From contig JAISOY010000013.1 in the NCBI GenBank assembly GCA_031275285.1, positions 1 to 36,078 on the forward strand: a DNA stretch of 36,078 bases, written 5' to 3'. The DNA is from Bacteroidales bacterium (lineage in GTDB: Bacteria > Bacteroidota > Bacteroidia > Bacteroidales > UBA4181). A program made the translations under genes and the position numbers. A model generated the notes under the pieces. The model was given only the letters and a program-made list of their open reading frames with translations. It searched no databases and was not told where the DNA came from. Shown piece by piece: positions 7,786-16,784 of this stretch. Position 1 is the stretch's first letter; every line of letters begins with the position of its first letter.

Positions 7786-10700
7786 TTATTCATCTTTAAT
7801 CGTTTGAAGCATCATATCGGTAATCTTCACAAGCGTTATTATCGGTAAGATGATTTTTGCTTCTTTACCTATATTTTCGTTATTATTATGATTTTCCTCA
7901 CGTGTTTTTGTTTTCTTCCAATATACTATGGCAGTAGCTTTTGCTGATGCTGGTTTATAGCCTTTACTTGCAAATTTTTCCAAATTCGTTTTGAATGTTG
8001 TTGAAAATAGTAATACACGCTTTCCGCCATACAAACAACCTTTATCATCAAGACTGAGTTCCGCACCTGCATAGATATTGTGTATTGCATTTTGATAGTT
8101 GAAAAATGCGTCCAGGATAACGTTCTTGTAATCTAATTGAATGGTAATTTCATTAGGTATTCCGTATTCGTTGTTGTCGGTTAAATATTCAACATTATCC
8201 GAATGAATACCGTCTAAAATATTTTTATTATAATGTACAAAAAGATTGTTTTTGGCTCTTGTTAGCGCAACATAAATCGCTCTCCTATCCTCGTCTTTCA
8301 GGTAATTCCCATAATTTGATAAAGATAAAAACACATGATCAAATTCCCGACCTTTGGCTTGGTGAATGGTTGAAACAAAAACTTCACCACCATTCACATT
8401 GATAAAGTTTTCAAACTTTGCTTCACTTAAAAATATCCTGAAATCGTTGATGTATTTGCTTTTATTGTTTATTTCCTCAAATTCGGTCAATGCCGATAAG
8501 CATTCGAGCAAAATTTCACTGCTTGCGAAACGCAATTTTAATCCCTTTATCGCCTTTTCCCATGCTTCTTGCGATATTTGGCTTTGTGTGTCGTCAATAT
8601 CCAACAGTGAATAGAAATAGCGAAGTTCTGCCAAATCCCCGATGGATACCATTCCTGTATCTCCTACGGTTTTTGCGTGTATGCCATTCTTTTTTAGGAG
8701 TGTAGCTATTTGCAAGACTTCGTCATTGGTTCTTGCGAGTACGGCTGCGCTACCACAGAATGCTTGGTTGGTCATTTTGCTTAACACATTATTTACAATA
8801 GGTTGAATCAAACTTTCGCTTTGGTGCTTTATTACTTGAACGATTCCTTTTTCTGTATTTTTTGCTTTGACAGCATGTTTTTTCAGCCGGTTAGGCATTT
8901 GGGCTATAAAGGTATTTGAAAATTCCACTATACTGTTCTTACTGCGATAGTTTTCCAACAGTTCATAAGATACAGTTTCTTTGTTTTCGGCAAACATTTT
9001 TAAATATTTCGGACTTGCCCCTCTAAACTCGTAAATGCTTTGATCGTCGTCACCGACTGCAATCACACGCATTTCTTCATTCTTGTTCATCAGTAGGTTG
9101 ATGAGTTCATATTCCTCATTGCTAATGTCTTGCGCTTCGTCTATTACCAAAACAAGTTTACCGAGTTTATTTTGGTCAACTTCTTCTGACTTTATTGCTT
9201 CTATTGTATTTTTGATAATGCTGTCTGTTTTTTCTAAATTGCCAACATTCCCCAACAAATCGAAACAATATGAATGGAATGTGCTTATCATGATGTAATT
9301 TGCCGCATTTCCTATCAGACTCATCAATCGTTTTTTAAATTCACTGGCTGCGGCACGAGAAAAGGTGAGCATCAGCATTTGCTCATGTTTTACATCTTCG
9401 GAAATATAAAGCGATGCAAGTTTGTGTGTTAAAAGTTTTGTTTTGCCACTGCCGGGACCTGCCACCACCACAATATATTTACTTTTGCTATCTTTTATGA
9501 TATTGAGTTGAGTTTCGCTCAATTCGCCGAAGAGTTTCTTAAATTTCGTCCTTGTCATGTTGCGTTTCAGTTCTTCGTTTCTTCCTGCAAAATATTTGTG
9601 CATGAAGAAATCGCTTTGCATGAAGAAATAATCATCGACAAATTCGGACGCAGCACCTTCGCTTTCAATCATTTTTCTTGCATATTCGCCTACGATATGA
9701 ATTTGTTTTATTTTACTGTCGTAATAATCTGCCAAGTGTTTATAATGCTCTTTTTTGTATCTATCATCGGTATTAGCTATTCGCTTCAGGTGCATCCGAT
9801 TGTAAATAACCAAAAACTCACCTTCGATTTTCAAGGCACGTATTTTTAAGAGATAAAACAAGGCATCATCAATTTCTTCAATATTAGCAGATTCGTTAAA
9901 CAGATCATTTTTGTGATTTTTAATAAGTTCAAGACGCGAAAAAGAAATTGCTTGTTCTTCGGTTGGCTGGGTGTTATTAAAGCGCATGTAGATATAATCT
10001 GTTATTTTTGTGGCAATTACAATCCGTTTTTCGCATTTCTTTTTGAGGTCGTCAGTTTCAAATTTGGACTTAATAACGATGTAATCGTTGCGGGCAAGAT
10101 TTCCATCTTCATTCTTGTAATGATAATTTGCTAATTTTTTAATTTTCAAATAGTTCAAAACTACCTTAATATCGTTCATTGACAGTTTTTGAATTTTAGC
10201 AGACAGTTCCTCAAAAAAGGCCTTAAGGTTGATTTCCATTGATTCTCCATACAATTTTTCAATGATTGCGGTTTCAATTTGAAGATGCTTTTGAATGATA
10301 TTCTTTATCTTACTCTCATCGTTTTTCTTCACAAATACTGTAAAATCCTTATCATCCGATAAAATACCTGCTTCGCGAAGCAACCCAATAACTCGAATCA
10401 CATCGCTTTTTACTATCGCTAAATTATCCGCCATATAATCAACACGGGATTCTGCTTCCCTGTTGCCGGCTTTTGCAATATGTTGAGCAGATATTAAGCT
10501 TTTGATAATTCGCTTGGCGCTTTCGGCGTCTTTGGTGTCAAAAAGTCCGCAATTTTCAATCCTAGCGCTTGCTTCTTCCATATTTCTGACATTGATACTG
10601 TTGGCGTATATTCTCGGCATATTTTGTCCGCGTTGAATGAAACCCGAATGTTCGAGTTCACTTACTGCCGTTTTAATACGGGTTTCAATATCTTTTTCGG

Positions 10701-12654
10701 CATCGCTCCAACCGGCGGTTCGTGCTATATCCAAAGCAGATAACGAAACTTCTTCGCGTTTTCTGGTTTCGTTACGTATGGCTCTCCAAATTTGTACTAT
10801 TTCTTTTTCACTTATTTTTGTTTGATTCAATAAGATGAAATGCTTATCCAAATCATCTTCATTAAAGAGTATAAAACACTCCGCATTCATTTTTTCATCC
10901 CGACCGGCTCGCCCTGCTTCCTGCACATAATTTTCCAAACTGTCCGAAATATTATAATGAATCACTGTACCGACATCTTTTTTATCAACACCCATTCCAA
11001 AGGCGGTGGTGGCTATTATAATACGCACCTCGTCAGCCATAAAGGCTTCTTGATTCCTGATTTTCTCGTCATTATCCATTTGTCCGTGATAACAGCGAGC
11101 CGAATAGCCATGTCCATTCAGTTTATTTGCCAAATCTTCCGCTTTCCGGGTTCGGCTTACATATACAATTGTCGGTTTTTCCCTACCGTCTAAAATGGCG
11201 CAAAGTCTGTCAAACTTTTCACTTTCCTGCGTAATAATAACATTGTAAGAAAGATTTGTTCTTGAAGTACGAGCCGTAAATAATTCCAAATGCAGATTGA
11301 GCTTATCTTTAAAATAGGTAATAATATCATTAATAACGCGCTGTTTTGCTGTTGCCGTAAAACATGATACGGGAATATTTGTTGCGGTGCCTTTTAATGT
11401 TTGATAGTTTTTTATAAAATCGCCGATATATTGGTAATCTACTCTAAAATCCTGTCCCCAAACCGAAAAACAGTGTGCCTCGTCGATTACAAATCGTACA
11501 ATATTTCTTTTAAGAAGTAGTGTCTCCATGCTTTTACTTCTTAAACTTTCAGGTGATATATATAGTATTGCAACATCGCCGTCTTCCACCCGTTTACGTT
11601 CTTCTGCAATTTCAATCGTTGTTAATTGTCCGTTTATGGTAGCAGCTTCTGTAATTCCGTTTTTGGCAAGATTGTCCACCTGGTCTTTCATAAGCGATTG
11701 TAAGGGCGAAATAACAACCGTCAGACCTTTGACCGCACGATAAGCCATCAGCGCCGGCAATTGAAAAGTTATACTTTTTCCTCCACCTGTTGGGAACACC
11801 GCTAAAAGTGATTTGTTCTCGTTTGCCGCTTTTACGGCATTTTGCTGCAACGGTTCGCCTCCAAACAAACGGAATGCAGAGTATCTGAAAAAATCTTTAA
11901 GCCCTTGAATTTCGTTGGTAAATTGAGCGCAGTATTCGCACTCAACGGCACAACGTTTTCCTCGCAAAAAATAAAGCACGTTTTCCGTTTTAGGGTATCT
12001 GTTTAGCACCCATGCAGGAGTAACGGAAGAAGAATCGTTTGCTGTGATCAAAGCCAAAGCATAAGCAAGTTCAACAGGGTATTTGGATGCCAACGCCTCA
12101 ATCGGCGCATTTGTACACATTCTACGCCAAAAACAACTCCTTATTTCACTTGATAAATTATATGGTTTTTCGCTATATCCGACATAATCAAAAAAGTGCT
12201 TGTATTCTTCTTTTTCGGAAAGCAAGCCAAAATATATTCGTTTGAGTGAATCATTTAACTTATTGAACGCATCCACTTCGCTATCAAAAAGTTCTTTGCA
12301 TAGTTTACTGTCGTTTACCGGGTTATTCACCTCGTCAGTATCGAGTTTGTAATCTTTAACGAGTTTATGATAGGGTCTTTGCGAAAACAACAACGGTGAA
12401 AAAACAAGTGTATCTATAAATTTCTTAACACCTTGCTTATGAAAACTTTCTGCTATGTATTTAAGATCATGTTCAAAGATATTATGTCCAATGGCATATT
12501 GAATATTCGATATAAAATATTCAAATTCATTCTTTTTAGACGAGTGAAACAGACGATTATCATTACTGATCGCTCCAATATCCAACACCGACTTTCCGTC
12601 AATGTCGGTTTCGATATCAAAGAACACGTATGATATATGGTGTGTTGCAGACAT
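7786..12654 (-). CDS. DEDD exonuclease-RecQ helicase-UvrD helicase fusion protein
   Basis: 1622 residues, apparently intact. Residues 8-125 resemble a DnaQ-type 3'-5' exonuclease: FFDIET (D13, E15), GHNIFEHDLKYI (D63), and a possible last aspartate at D115. A cysteine group CAVECEYC (235-242) follows. A RecQ-type SF2 helicase spans about 260-700: Walker A PTGGGKS 288-294, DEAH 391-394, TATAK 433-437, EAGRAGRDE 579-587, then a winged-helix-like part. After a helical linker comes a UvrD-type SF1 helicase at about 1045-1480: GPGSGKT 1066-1072, DEAQD 1172-1176, GDDDQSIYEFRG 1201-1212, ENYRS, STIHQAKGREFD and VALTRAKN. The last about 120 residues are unassigned. RecQ and UvrD both unwind DNA 3' to 5', so the chain would hold two motors plus a nuclease. 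Repair, recombination control or phage defence are all possible. The block is AT-richer than its flanks, suggesting transfer. Confidence 0.93.
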   Translation of the reverse strand: MSATHHISYVFFDIETDIDGKSVLDIGAISNDNRLFHSSKKNEFEYFISNIQYAIGHNIFEHDLKYIAESFHKQGVKKFIDTLVFSPLLFSQRPYHKLVKDYKLDTDEVNNPVNDSKLCKELFDSEVDAFNKLNDSLKRIYFGLLSEKEEYKHFFDYVGYSEKPYNLSSEIRSCFWRRMCTNAPIEALASKYPVELAYALALITANDSSSVTPAWVLNRYPKTENVLYFLRGKRCAVECEYCAQFTNEIQGLKDFFRYSAFRLFGGEPLQQNAVKAANENKSLLAVFPTGGGKSITFQLPALMAYRAVKGLTVVISPLQSLMKDQVDNLAKNGITEAATINGQLTTIEIAEERKRVEDGDVAILYISPESLRSKSMETLLLKRNIVRFVIDEAHCFSVWGQDFRVDYQYIGDFIKNYQTLKGTATNIPVSCFTATAKQRVINDIITYFKDKLNLHLELFTARTSRTNLSYNVIITQESEKFDRLCAILDGREKPTIVYVSRTRKAEDLANKLNGHGYSARCYHGQMDNDEKIRNQEAFMADEVRIIIATTAFGMGVDKKDVGTVIHYNISDSLENYVQEAGRAGRDEKMNAECFILFNEDDLDKHFILLNQTKISEKEIVQIWRAIRNETRKREEVSLSALDIARTAGWSDAEKDIETRIKTAVSELEHSGFIQRGQNMPRIYANSINVRNMEEASARIENCGLFDTKDAESAKRIIKSLISAQHIAKAGNREAESRVDYMADNLAIVKSDVIRVIGLLREAGILSDDKDFTVFVKKNDESKIKNIIQKHLQIETAIIEKLYGESMEINLKAFFEELSAKIQKLSMNDIKVVLNYLKIKKLANYHYKNEDGNLARNDYIVIKSKFETDDLKKKCEKRIVIATKITDYIYMRFNNTQPTEEQAISFSRLELIKNHKNDLFNESANIEEIDDALFYLLKIRALKIEGEFLVIYNRMHLKRIANTDDRYKKEHYKHLADYYDSKIKQIHIVGEYARKMIESEGAASEFVDDYFFMQSDFFMHKYFAGRNEELKRNMTRTKFKKLFGELSETQLNIIKDSKSKYIVVVAGPGSGKTKLLTHKLASLYISEDVKHEQMLMLTFSRAAASEFKKRLMSLIGNAANYIMISTFHSYCFDLLGNVGNLEKTDSIIKNTIEAIKSEEVDQNKLGKLVLVIDEAQDISNEEYELINLLMNKNEEMRVIAVGDDDQSIYEFRGASPKYLKMFAENKETVSYELLENYRSKNSIVEFSNTFIAQMPNRLKKHAVKAKNTEKGIVQVIKHQSESLIQPIVNNVLSKMTNQAFCGSAAVLARTNDEVLQIATLLKKNGIHAKTVGDTGMVSIGDLAELRYFYSLLDIDDTQSQISQEAWEKAIKGLKLRFASSEILLECLSALTEFEEINNKSKYINDFRIFLSEAKFENFINVNGGEVFVSTIHQAKGREFDHVFLSLSNYGNYLKDEDRRAIYVALTRAKNNLFVHYNKNILDGIHSDNVEYLTDNNEYGIPNEITIQLDYKNVILDAFFNYQNAIHNIYAGAELSLDDKGCLYGGKRVLLFSTTFKTNLEKFASKGYKPASAKATAIVYWKKTKTREENHNNNENIGKEAKIILPIITLVKITDMMLQTIKDE

Positions 12655-12670
12655 AATATCTATAAATTGT

Positions 12671-13089
12671 TTATTTTATATAACTTTTCTGTATAATCGC
12701 AAGATACAATGGCAAATTGAGTAAATCATCGTTCTTTTCTATATTTTTTAGCGAAAAACGAAGGGAAAGTTCAGGTAAATATTTCTTTCGATATTCCGAT
12801 AAACTTTTTGACTTGGTGCTTAATACAGATTTTGCTTCAACCGGAATAATCTTTTCCGAAAGTTGAAACACAAATTCTAGTTCAGCTTGATTACCCGAAG
12901 TCCAATAAAAAATATCATTACTAAACTGACGGACAAGTGATTGTGATAATTCTCAAAATATAGCTCACCAAACTGTTTGAGAATAAATGATTTTCCCACT
13001 TGTCTTGCTCCTTGCAGTACAAGTGGCTTGCGATAACGGCTATTTTTCCACCGATTCAGGTCGCCCAATCTCTCTCTTTTAATATTCAT
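12671..13089 (-). pseudogene. Remnant of an AAA ATPase with DUF4143 domain
   Basis: Two pieces of one gene joined by an internal deletion with a frame change. The N-terminal piece (13089 to about 12940) reads GDLNRWKNSRYRKPLVLQGA then RQVGKSFILKQFG, the typical start and Walker A of this family. The C-terminal piece (about 12925 to 12671) reads FYWTSGNQAELEF, then EKIIPVEAKS, KSKSLSEYRKKY, LSLRFSLKN and LPLYL, the typical DUF4143 end. Intact members have roughly 370 to 400 residues; only about 130 codons remain, so around 250 are gone, including Walker B. These proteins are common, often mobile ATPases of poorly known role. It is AT-rich like the adjacent helicase gene, which starts 16 bases on. 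Confidence 0.85.
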
Positions 13090-13236
13090 ATCTATTTGTT
13101 TATAGTAAAATTACACATTTTTCATACATAAAGCGTGTAAAATCACACAAAAAGATCTCATTGGTCCGTGCTATATGGAAAACCCCTGAATAGATGCACG
13201 CTCAAAGTAGTGTGAATATAAGAACCTATAAAAAGC

Positions 13237-13270
13237 CAGAGCGTAACAAGGCTAGCCTTGTTACGCTCTG
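13237..13270. repeat. Perfect 34-bp palindrome
   Basis: CAGAGCGTAACAAGGCT at 13237-13253 is followed directly by its exact reverse complement at 13254-13270, with GCTAGC at the centre. As RNA it would fold into a 15-bp stem with a 4-base loop. An A run precedes it and ATAAATAAAG follows, so it is at best a weak terminator. It could also be a protein-binding dyad or a recombination site. Confidence 0.8.
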
Positions 13271-13324
13271 ATAAATAAAGTATTTTTGTCCGATAAATCT
13301 TGACGCTTGTTTAGGACTAGTCAT

Positions 13325-13368
13325 TTACTGGTCCATGGACAGGTGAGTGTATGCCCATGGACCAGTAA
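13325..13368. repeat. Second strong inverted repeat downstream of the GH88 gene
   Basis: TTACTGGTCCATGG (13325-13338) pairs exactly with CCATGGACCAGTAA (13355-13368) around a 16-base loop. It ends 5 bases beyond the stop of the minus-strand GH88 gene, where a terminator or 3' stabilising hairpin would be expected, although no T tract follows on the minus strand. Confidence 0.7.
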
Positions 13369-13373
13369 AAAGA

Positions 13374-14570
13374 TTATTTTTTGGGTAACAGGTCGCGGTA
13401 ACGCAGCAAAGCTTCTATATAATAATAGTCAGCATAGGTCAACGGTACGTCCACTTCCGAATTTCCGGGAAGATGTCCCACCGAATGTTTTAGGATAAAA
13501 TTACCGTTAGTTCCTTTTTCCGCAAAATATTCCGGTGAAGATAAGGTGCGTAATTGTGTTTCGGCGACAGCCAGATAGTTTTTTCCTAATTCAGCATCCA
13601 CATATTTACTCAATTCGATCAGGCCCGATGCCATAATTGCCCCGGCAGAAGCATCACGCTTGGCTTCCGGGATGTCAGGCGCATTGAAATCCCAGTAGGG
13701 GATCTTATCCGCAGGAAGATTGGGATGGCTCAGCAGGAAAGATGCAATATGTTTGGCCTGATCCAGATATTTGCTATCCTTTGTTTCCCGGTATGTCATG
13801 ACATAACCGTAGAATCCCCAGGCTTGTCCACGCGCCCAGGCCGATTCGTGGGAAAATCCCTGGTGCGTGTTCTTTTTTTCCGGTTGTCCGGTAATGGTAT
13901 CATAAGAAACTACATGATAAGAACTGTAATCAGGGCGGAAGTGATTTTTGATGGTTACATCGGCATGCGAGATAGAAATATCCTTATATTTGGGATTACC
14001 TGACGCCTGTGAAGCCCAGAACAAAAATTCCAGATTCATCATGTTATCGATGATCACAGGAAACTGCCATTTTTTATTTGCACCCCAGGATTGGATACAC
14101 CCTACTTTAGGATTGAAACGGCTGGACAACGATTCAGCGCCGATCAACATGATACTCCGGTAAGCCGTATCGCCTGTCAGGCGGTATCCGTTGCCGAAAC
14201 TACAGTACAGCATGAAACCGAGATCATGAGTACCCTTATTGAATTTTTCCTTTTCGATACGAGCTGTGTAGTTTTTTGCGTATTCCAGCATTTTCGGATC
14301 TTTGCTGTATTCATAAAGATACCAGAAGGATCCCGGTACGAATCCGCTGCACCACCAACCGGAACCACTCGTTACCAGCTTGCCTTCGGCATCGGTGGTT
14401 TTGGGTAATTTACCGGGTTGGTTAAGTAACGACTGGGCCATCAGATCGTATTGCAGCATGGAGCGGTCAAGACGGTCCTTGATCAGTGATTCCATGGACT
14501 CCTGCTTTGGTCCGCAGGAGATCAATAATGCGGCGATCAAGCCGACAAACAGAAAAAATTGTTTTTTCAT
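13374..14570 (-). CDS. Glycoside hydrolase family 88 unsaturated glucuronyl hydrolase, lipoprotein
   Basis: 398 residues. The N-terminus MKKQFFLFVGLIAALLISCG is a lipoprotein signal with the lipid-anchored cysteine at 19, so the enzyme is probably membrane-anchored. The fold is an (alpha/alpha)6 barrel. THDLGFM (D116) and IIDNMMNLEF (D175) correspond to the two catalytic aspartates of GH88 (D88 and D149 in the Bacillus enzyme). HESAWARGQAWGFYGY and YWDFNAPDIP are also family-typical. GH88 enzymes hydrate and remove the 4,5-unsaturated uronic acid that lyases leave at the non-reducing end. The gene is last in an operon behind two lyase genes, with 36 bases after the PL8 stop. The natural oligosaccharide is probably a glycosaminoglycan disaccharide. 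Confidence 0.92.
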   Translation of the reverse strand: MKKQFFLFVGLIAALLISCGPKQESMESLIKDRLDRSMLQYDLMAQSLLNQPGKLPKTTDAEGKLVTSGSGWWCSGFVPGSFWYLYEYSKDPKMLEYAKNYTARIEKEKFNKGTHDLGFMLYCSFGNGYRLTGDTAYRSIMLIGAESLSSRFNPKVGCIQSWGANKKWQFPVIIDNMMNLEFLFWASQASGNPKYKDISISHADVTIKNHFRPDYSSYHVVSYDTITGQPEKKNTHQGFSHESAWARGQAWGFYGYVMTYRETKDSKYLDQAKHIASFLLSHPNLPADKIPYWDFNAPDIPEAKRDASAGAIMASGLIELSKYVDAELGKNYLAVAETQLRTLSSPEYFAEKGTNGNFILKHSVGHLPGNSEVDVPLTYADYYYIEALLRYRDLLPKK

Positions 14571-14606
14571 GGGTTATTTATGATAAATGGTTAAAAAATT
14601 ACAATA

Positions 14607-16772
14607 CTAAAATGAGAGTGTTATGCTTTGTCCGGTGAATAAGCCCTGTGGCATATCTGCCGAAATCTCACTCATGCCTTTTGCTTCGTTCCACACTGCA
14701 TTAAAATGATCACCTTTTAGGTTCATCTTACAGTTTGTGTAGATATGTATCCTACCCATTTTCCTGGATGGGTCCGATATGGAAATTTCCCGGATGGTTG
14801 TTCCGTCATCTTTCAGCATAAGCATACCCGGGCTGTCCATACCTACCACCAATCCATTGGAAAGCCGGACTTCGCCATTCTTGTAAAATACCACCTGCAG
14901 GATATGCAGCCCGTTGTGGTATACGGCTTGTATCTGAGGAGTATTGACAACTATATCGATAACGGGATTTGCCGCAGCAGCTTCTACCTGTTCTTTAGAG
15001 GAGGCAGGCATGATCATGTATTGATAGGTCGCATTCCTGGCCCGCGGACCATGATCGATCCACAGTTTGAAAACGTCTGCTTGGATGGCCTTACGGGAAC
15101 TGTTGACCTGCTTGTTGATGGAATACCAGTTTCCGGTTTGTTCCTGATTGGACAGGATTACCCGGGCGGGCCCGGGGAAGATATAACCGACATGCTGGTG
15201 GTATACCCAATCGGCATTTTCCCATTGGTGTTCACCTTTGGTCAGGGTACGGGTTTCCTTATCCGTTTTTACGGTTACTTCTCCTTCCAGTTTGCATTGA
15301 TCGAGGGTAGTAACAACCGGATGAGCGGATGAAGAACGGATACCTGCTCCGAGGCAGACATATTCATTGTCGAAAAAGAACCATGCTTTACGTGCTTTCA
15401 ACGGATCATGCGGACTGATAAAATCGAAACCGACAGCACCATATTTACCATTGGTCACTGCTCCAACGAAATCCATCTGTCCTTCTTTCTGTATTTCGGT
15501 TTCTCCGGGCAAAGATGTTTTTTGAACAACAGTTGTTCCGGGTATTTTCTGCCAGTCGTAAACAGGAGTGATCGAAAAATATTCGTTGCCTGTTAAAGAA
15601 AGGTAATTGGCACCGTCACCCCTGTGGTGGTTCATCAATCCTTCCCCATTGTACGGATATTCCATATTCCTGTTACGGGAGGAGAACATCCTTACCGAAG
15701 TGAAATAATCGGGTCGCTGGTGCGTATAATGTTCTGTCTGCCAGAAAAAGGTGCTGAAGGATAAGGTCGGTTTCGCATCGTTGCGGCGGATTTGTATAAT
15801 TTCCTGCAATTCATTTTTCCGGTAGGATGAAACTTTAGATAATCTTTCCGGGGTGACGGGGCTTTGCGGACGGACCGGACCGGAACGCTGTCGGCTGATA
15901 TCGCGGTTGGTAGCCCCGGGATCATGGTATTTTCCGAAAATCATCATCTTACAGATCCCGTCCAGGTAATAATCGATCAAGAGATGCAGGGTACTGTCGG
16001 AAAACTGATATCTTGTTCCGTTCACTTTATCAGCCCACTCCGCAAATGTATCTGCATACCCCAGGCCATAGGAAAGCGTATTGTTCACCCTGTCGTCACG
16101 GTGATGAAAACTGTAATCGGCTTGTAATCCCCGTTGATCAGCAGGAACGAAGCGTATTTCTTTCTCAATGATCCGGATCAACATATCGAATTGACCGGCA
16201 TCTCTTTTAAAAAGAGCATTTTTAGCCTGTATCCCCGCTATTTTAATGCGGTCGCCGCTTTGACGCGCGCCTGGGGCATTGATATGCGCCCTTCCTGTAA
16301 TGGCCGATGTTTTTTCAACCTGTTCTTTGGTAAGGTCTTTATCCATGATCAGTAATACCGAAGTCAGATCGTTGGGTGTCCCTATCTCATTGTTCCACCA
16401 GTTTTCACAGATGAAATCATTGGCCAGCCAGTAATTCAATGCCAGATAGATGGCATTTTTTACTTCTTTTTTACCTTTTAAAGCAGATCCTTTCTTTTTA
16501 TAGGCACGGCTCATCTGTACCAGATGGGATAAATGGCGTGTATGCTGGAATGCTATGCGGGATACATCCTTGTAATCGATTCCGGCCCATGTCCCGTCTT
16601 CCCTGATGCCGGCAACGATCTCCCTGACTCTTTCCTCATTTACAGCGGGTTCAAGTAATTCGGAAATGAATTGATTTCTGAGCAACTCAATGTCCAGGTT
16701 GCCGGGTTTGGACTGAAAACCCTGTACGGAAAAGGTATATAGAACTAATATAAAGATAAAAATATGCTTCAT
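14607..16772 (-). CDS. Polysaccharide lyase family 8 (chondroitin AC/hyaluronan lyase type)
   Basis: 721 residues with a signal peptide (about 1-18, FIFILVLYTFSVQG), so exported. The N-terminal half is the alpha-toroid catalytic domain and the rest is the beta-sandwich region. Likely catalytic residues by PL8 pattern: N127/N128 in ENWWNNEIGTP, H223/H224 and Y235 or Y239 in SFHHR...SYGLGYADTF, and R290 and R294 in TNRDISRQ. The signature YNGEGLMNHHRGDGANYLSL followed by DWQKIPGTT is typical. PL8 enzymes cleave hexosaminyl-uronic acid bonds in chondroitin, dermatan or hyaluronan (some act on xanthan) by beta-elimination. It follows the heparinase-type lyase gene by 12 bases and precedes GH88. 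The exact substrate is not readable from the sequence. Confidence 0.92.
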   Translation of the reverse strand: MKHIFIFILVLYTFSVQGFQSKPGNLDIELLRNQFISELLEPAVNEERVREIVAGIREDGTWAGIDYKDVSRIAFQHTRHLSHLVQMSRAYKKKGSALKGKKEVKNAIYLALNYWLANDFICENWWNNEIGTPNDLTSVLLIMDKDLTKEQVEKTSAITGRAHINAPGARQSGDRIKIAGIQAKNALFKRDAGQFDMLIRIIEKEIRFVPADQRGLQADYSFHHRDDRVNNTLSYGLGYADTFAEWADKVNGTRYQFSDSTLHLLIDYYLDGICKMMIFGKYHDPGATNRDISRQRSGPVRPQSPVTPERLSKVSSYRKNELQEIIQIRRNDAKPTLSFSTFFWQTEHYTHQRPDYFTSVRMFSSRNRNMEYPYNGEGLMNHHRGDGANYLSLTGNEYFSITPVYDWQKIPGTTVVQKTSLPGETEIQKEGQMDFVGAVTNGKYGAVGFDFISPHDPLKARKAWFFFDNEYVCLGAGIRSSSAHPVVTTLDQCKLEGEVTVKTDKETRTLTKGEHQWENADWVYHQHVGYIFPGPARVILSNQEQTGNWYSINKQVNSSRKAIQADVFKLWIDHGPRARNATYQYMIMPASSKEQVEAAAANPVIDIVVNTPQIQAVYHNGLHILQVVFYKNGEVRLSNGLVVGMDSPGMLMLKDDGTTIREISISDPSRKMGRIHIYTNCKMNLKGDHFNAVWNEAKGMSEISADMPQGLFTGQSITLSF

Positions 16773-16784
16773 TAGATATCGTTA

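Noticed and set aside
12671..13089. Two separate small genes of 66 and 70 codons
   Set aside because: Both are pieces of one DUF4143 ATPase gene in the expected order and direction, so one pseudogene explains them better.
14745..15332. 195-codon open frame on the plus strand opposite the PL8 lyase
   Set aside because: It lies wholly antisense to a well-supported lyase gene, has no promoter, and its translation matches no family I know.
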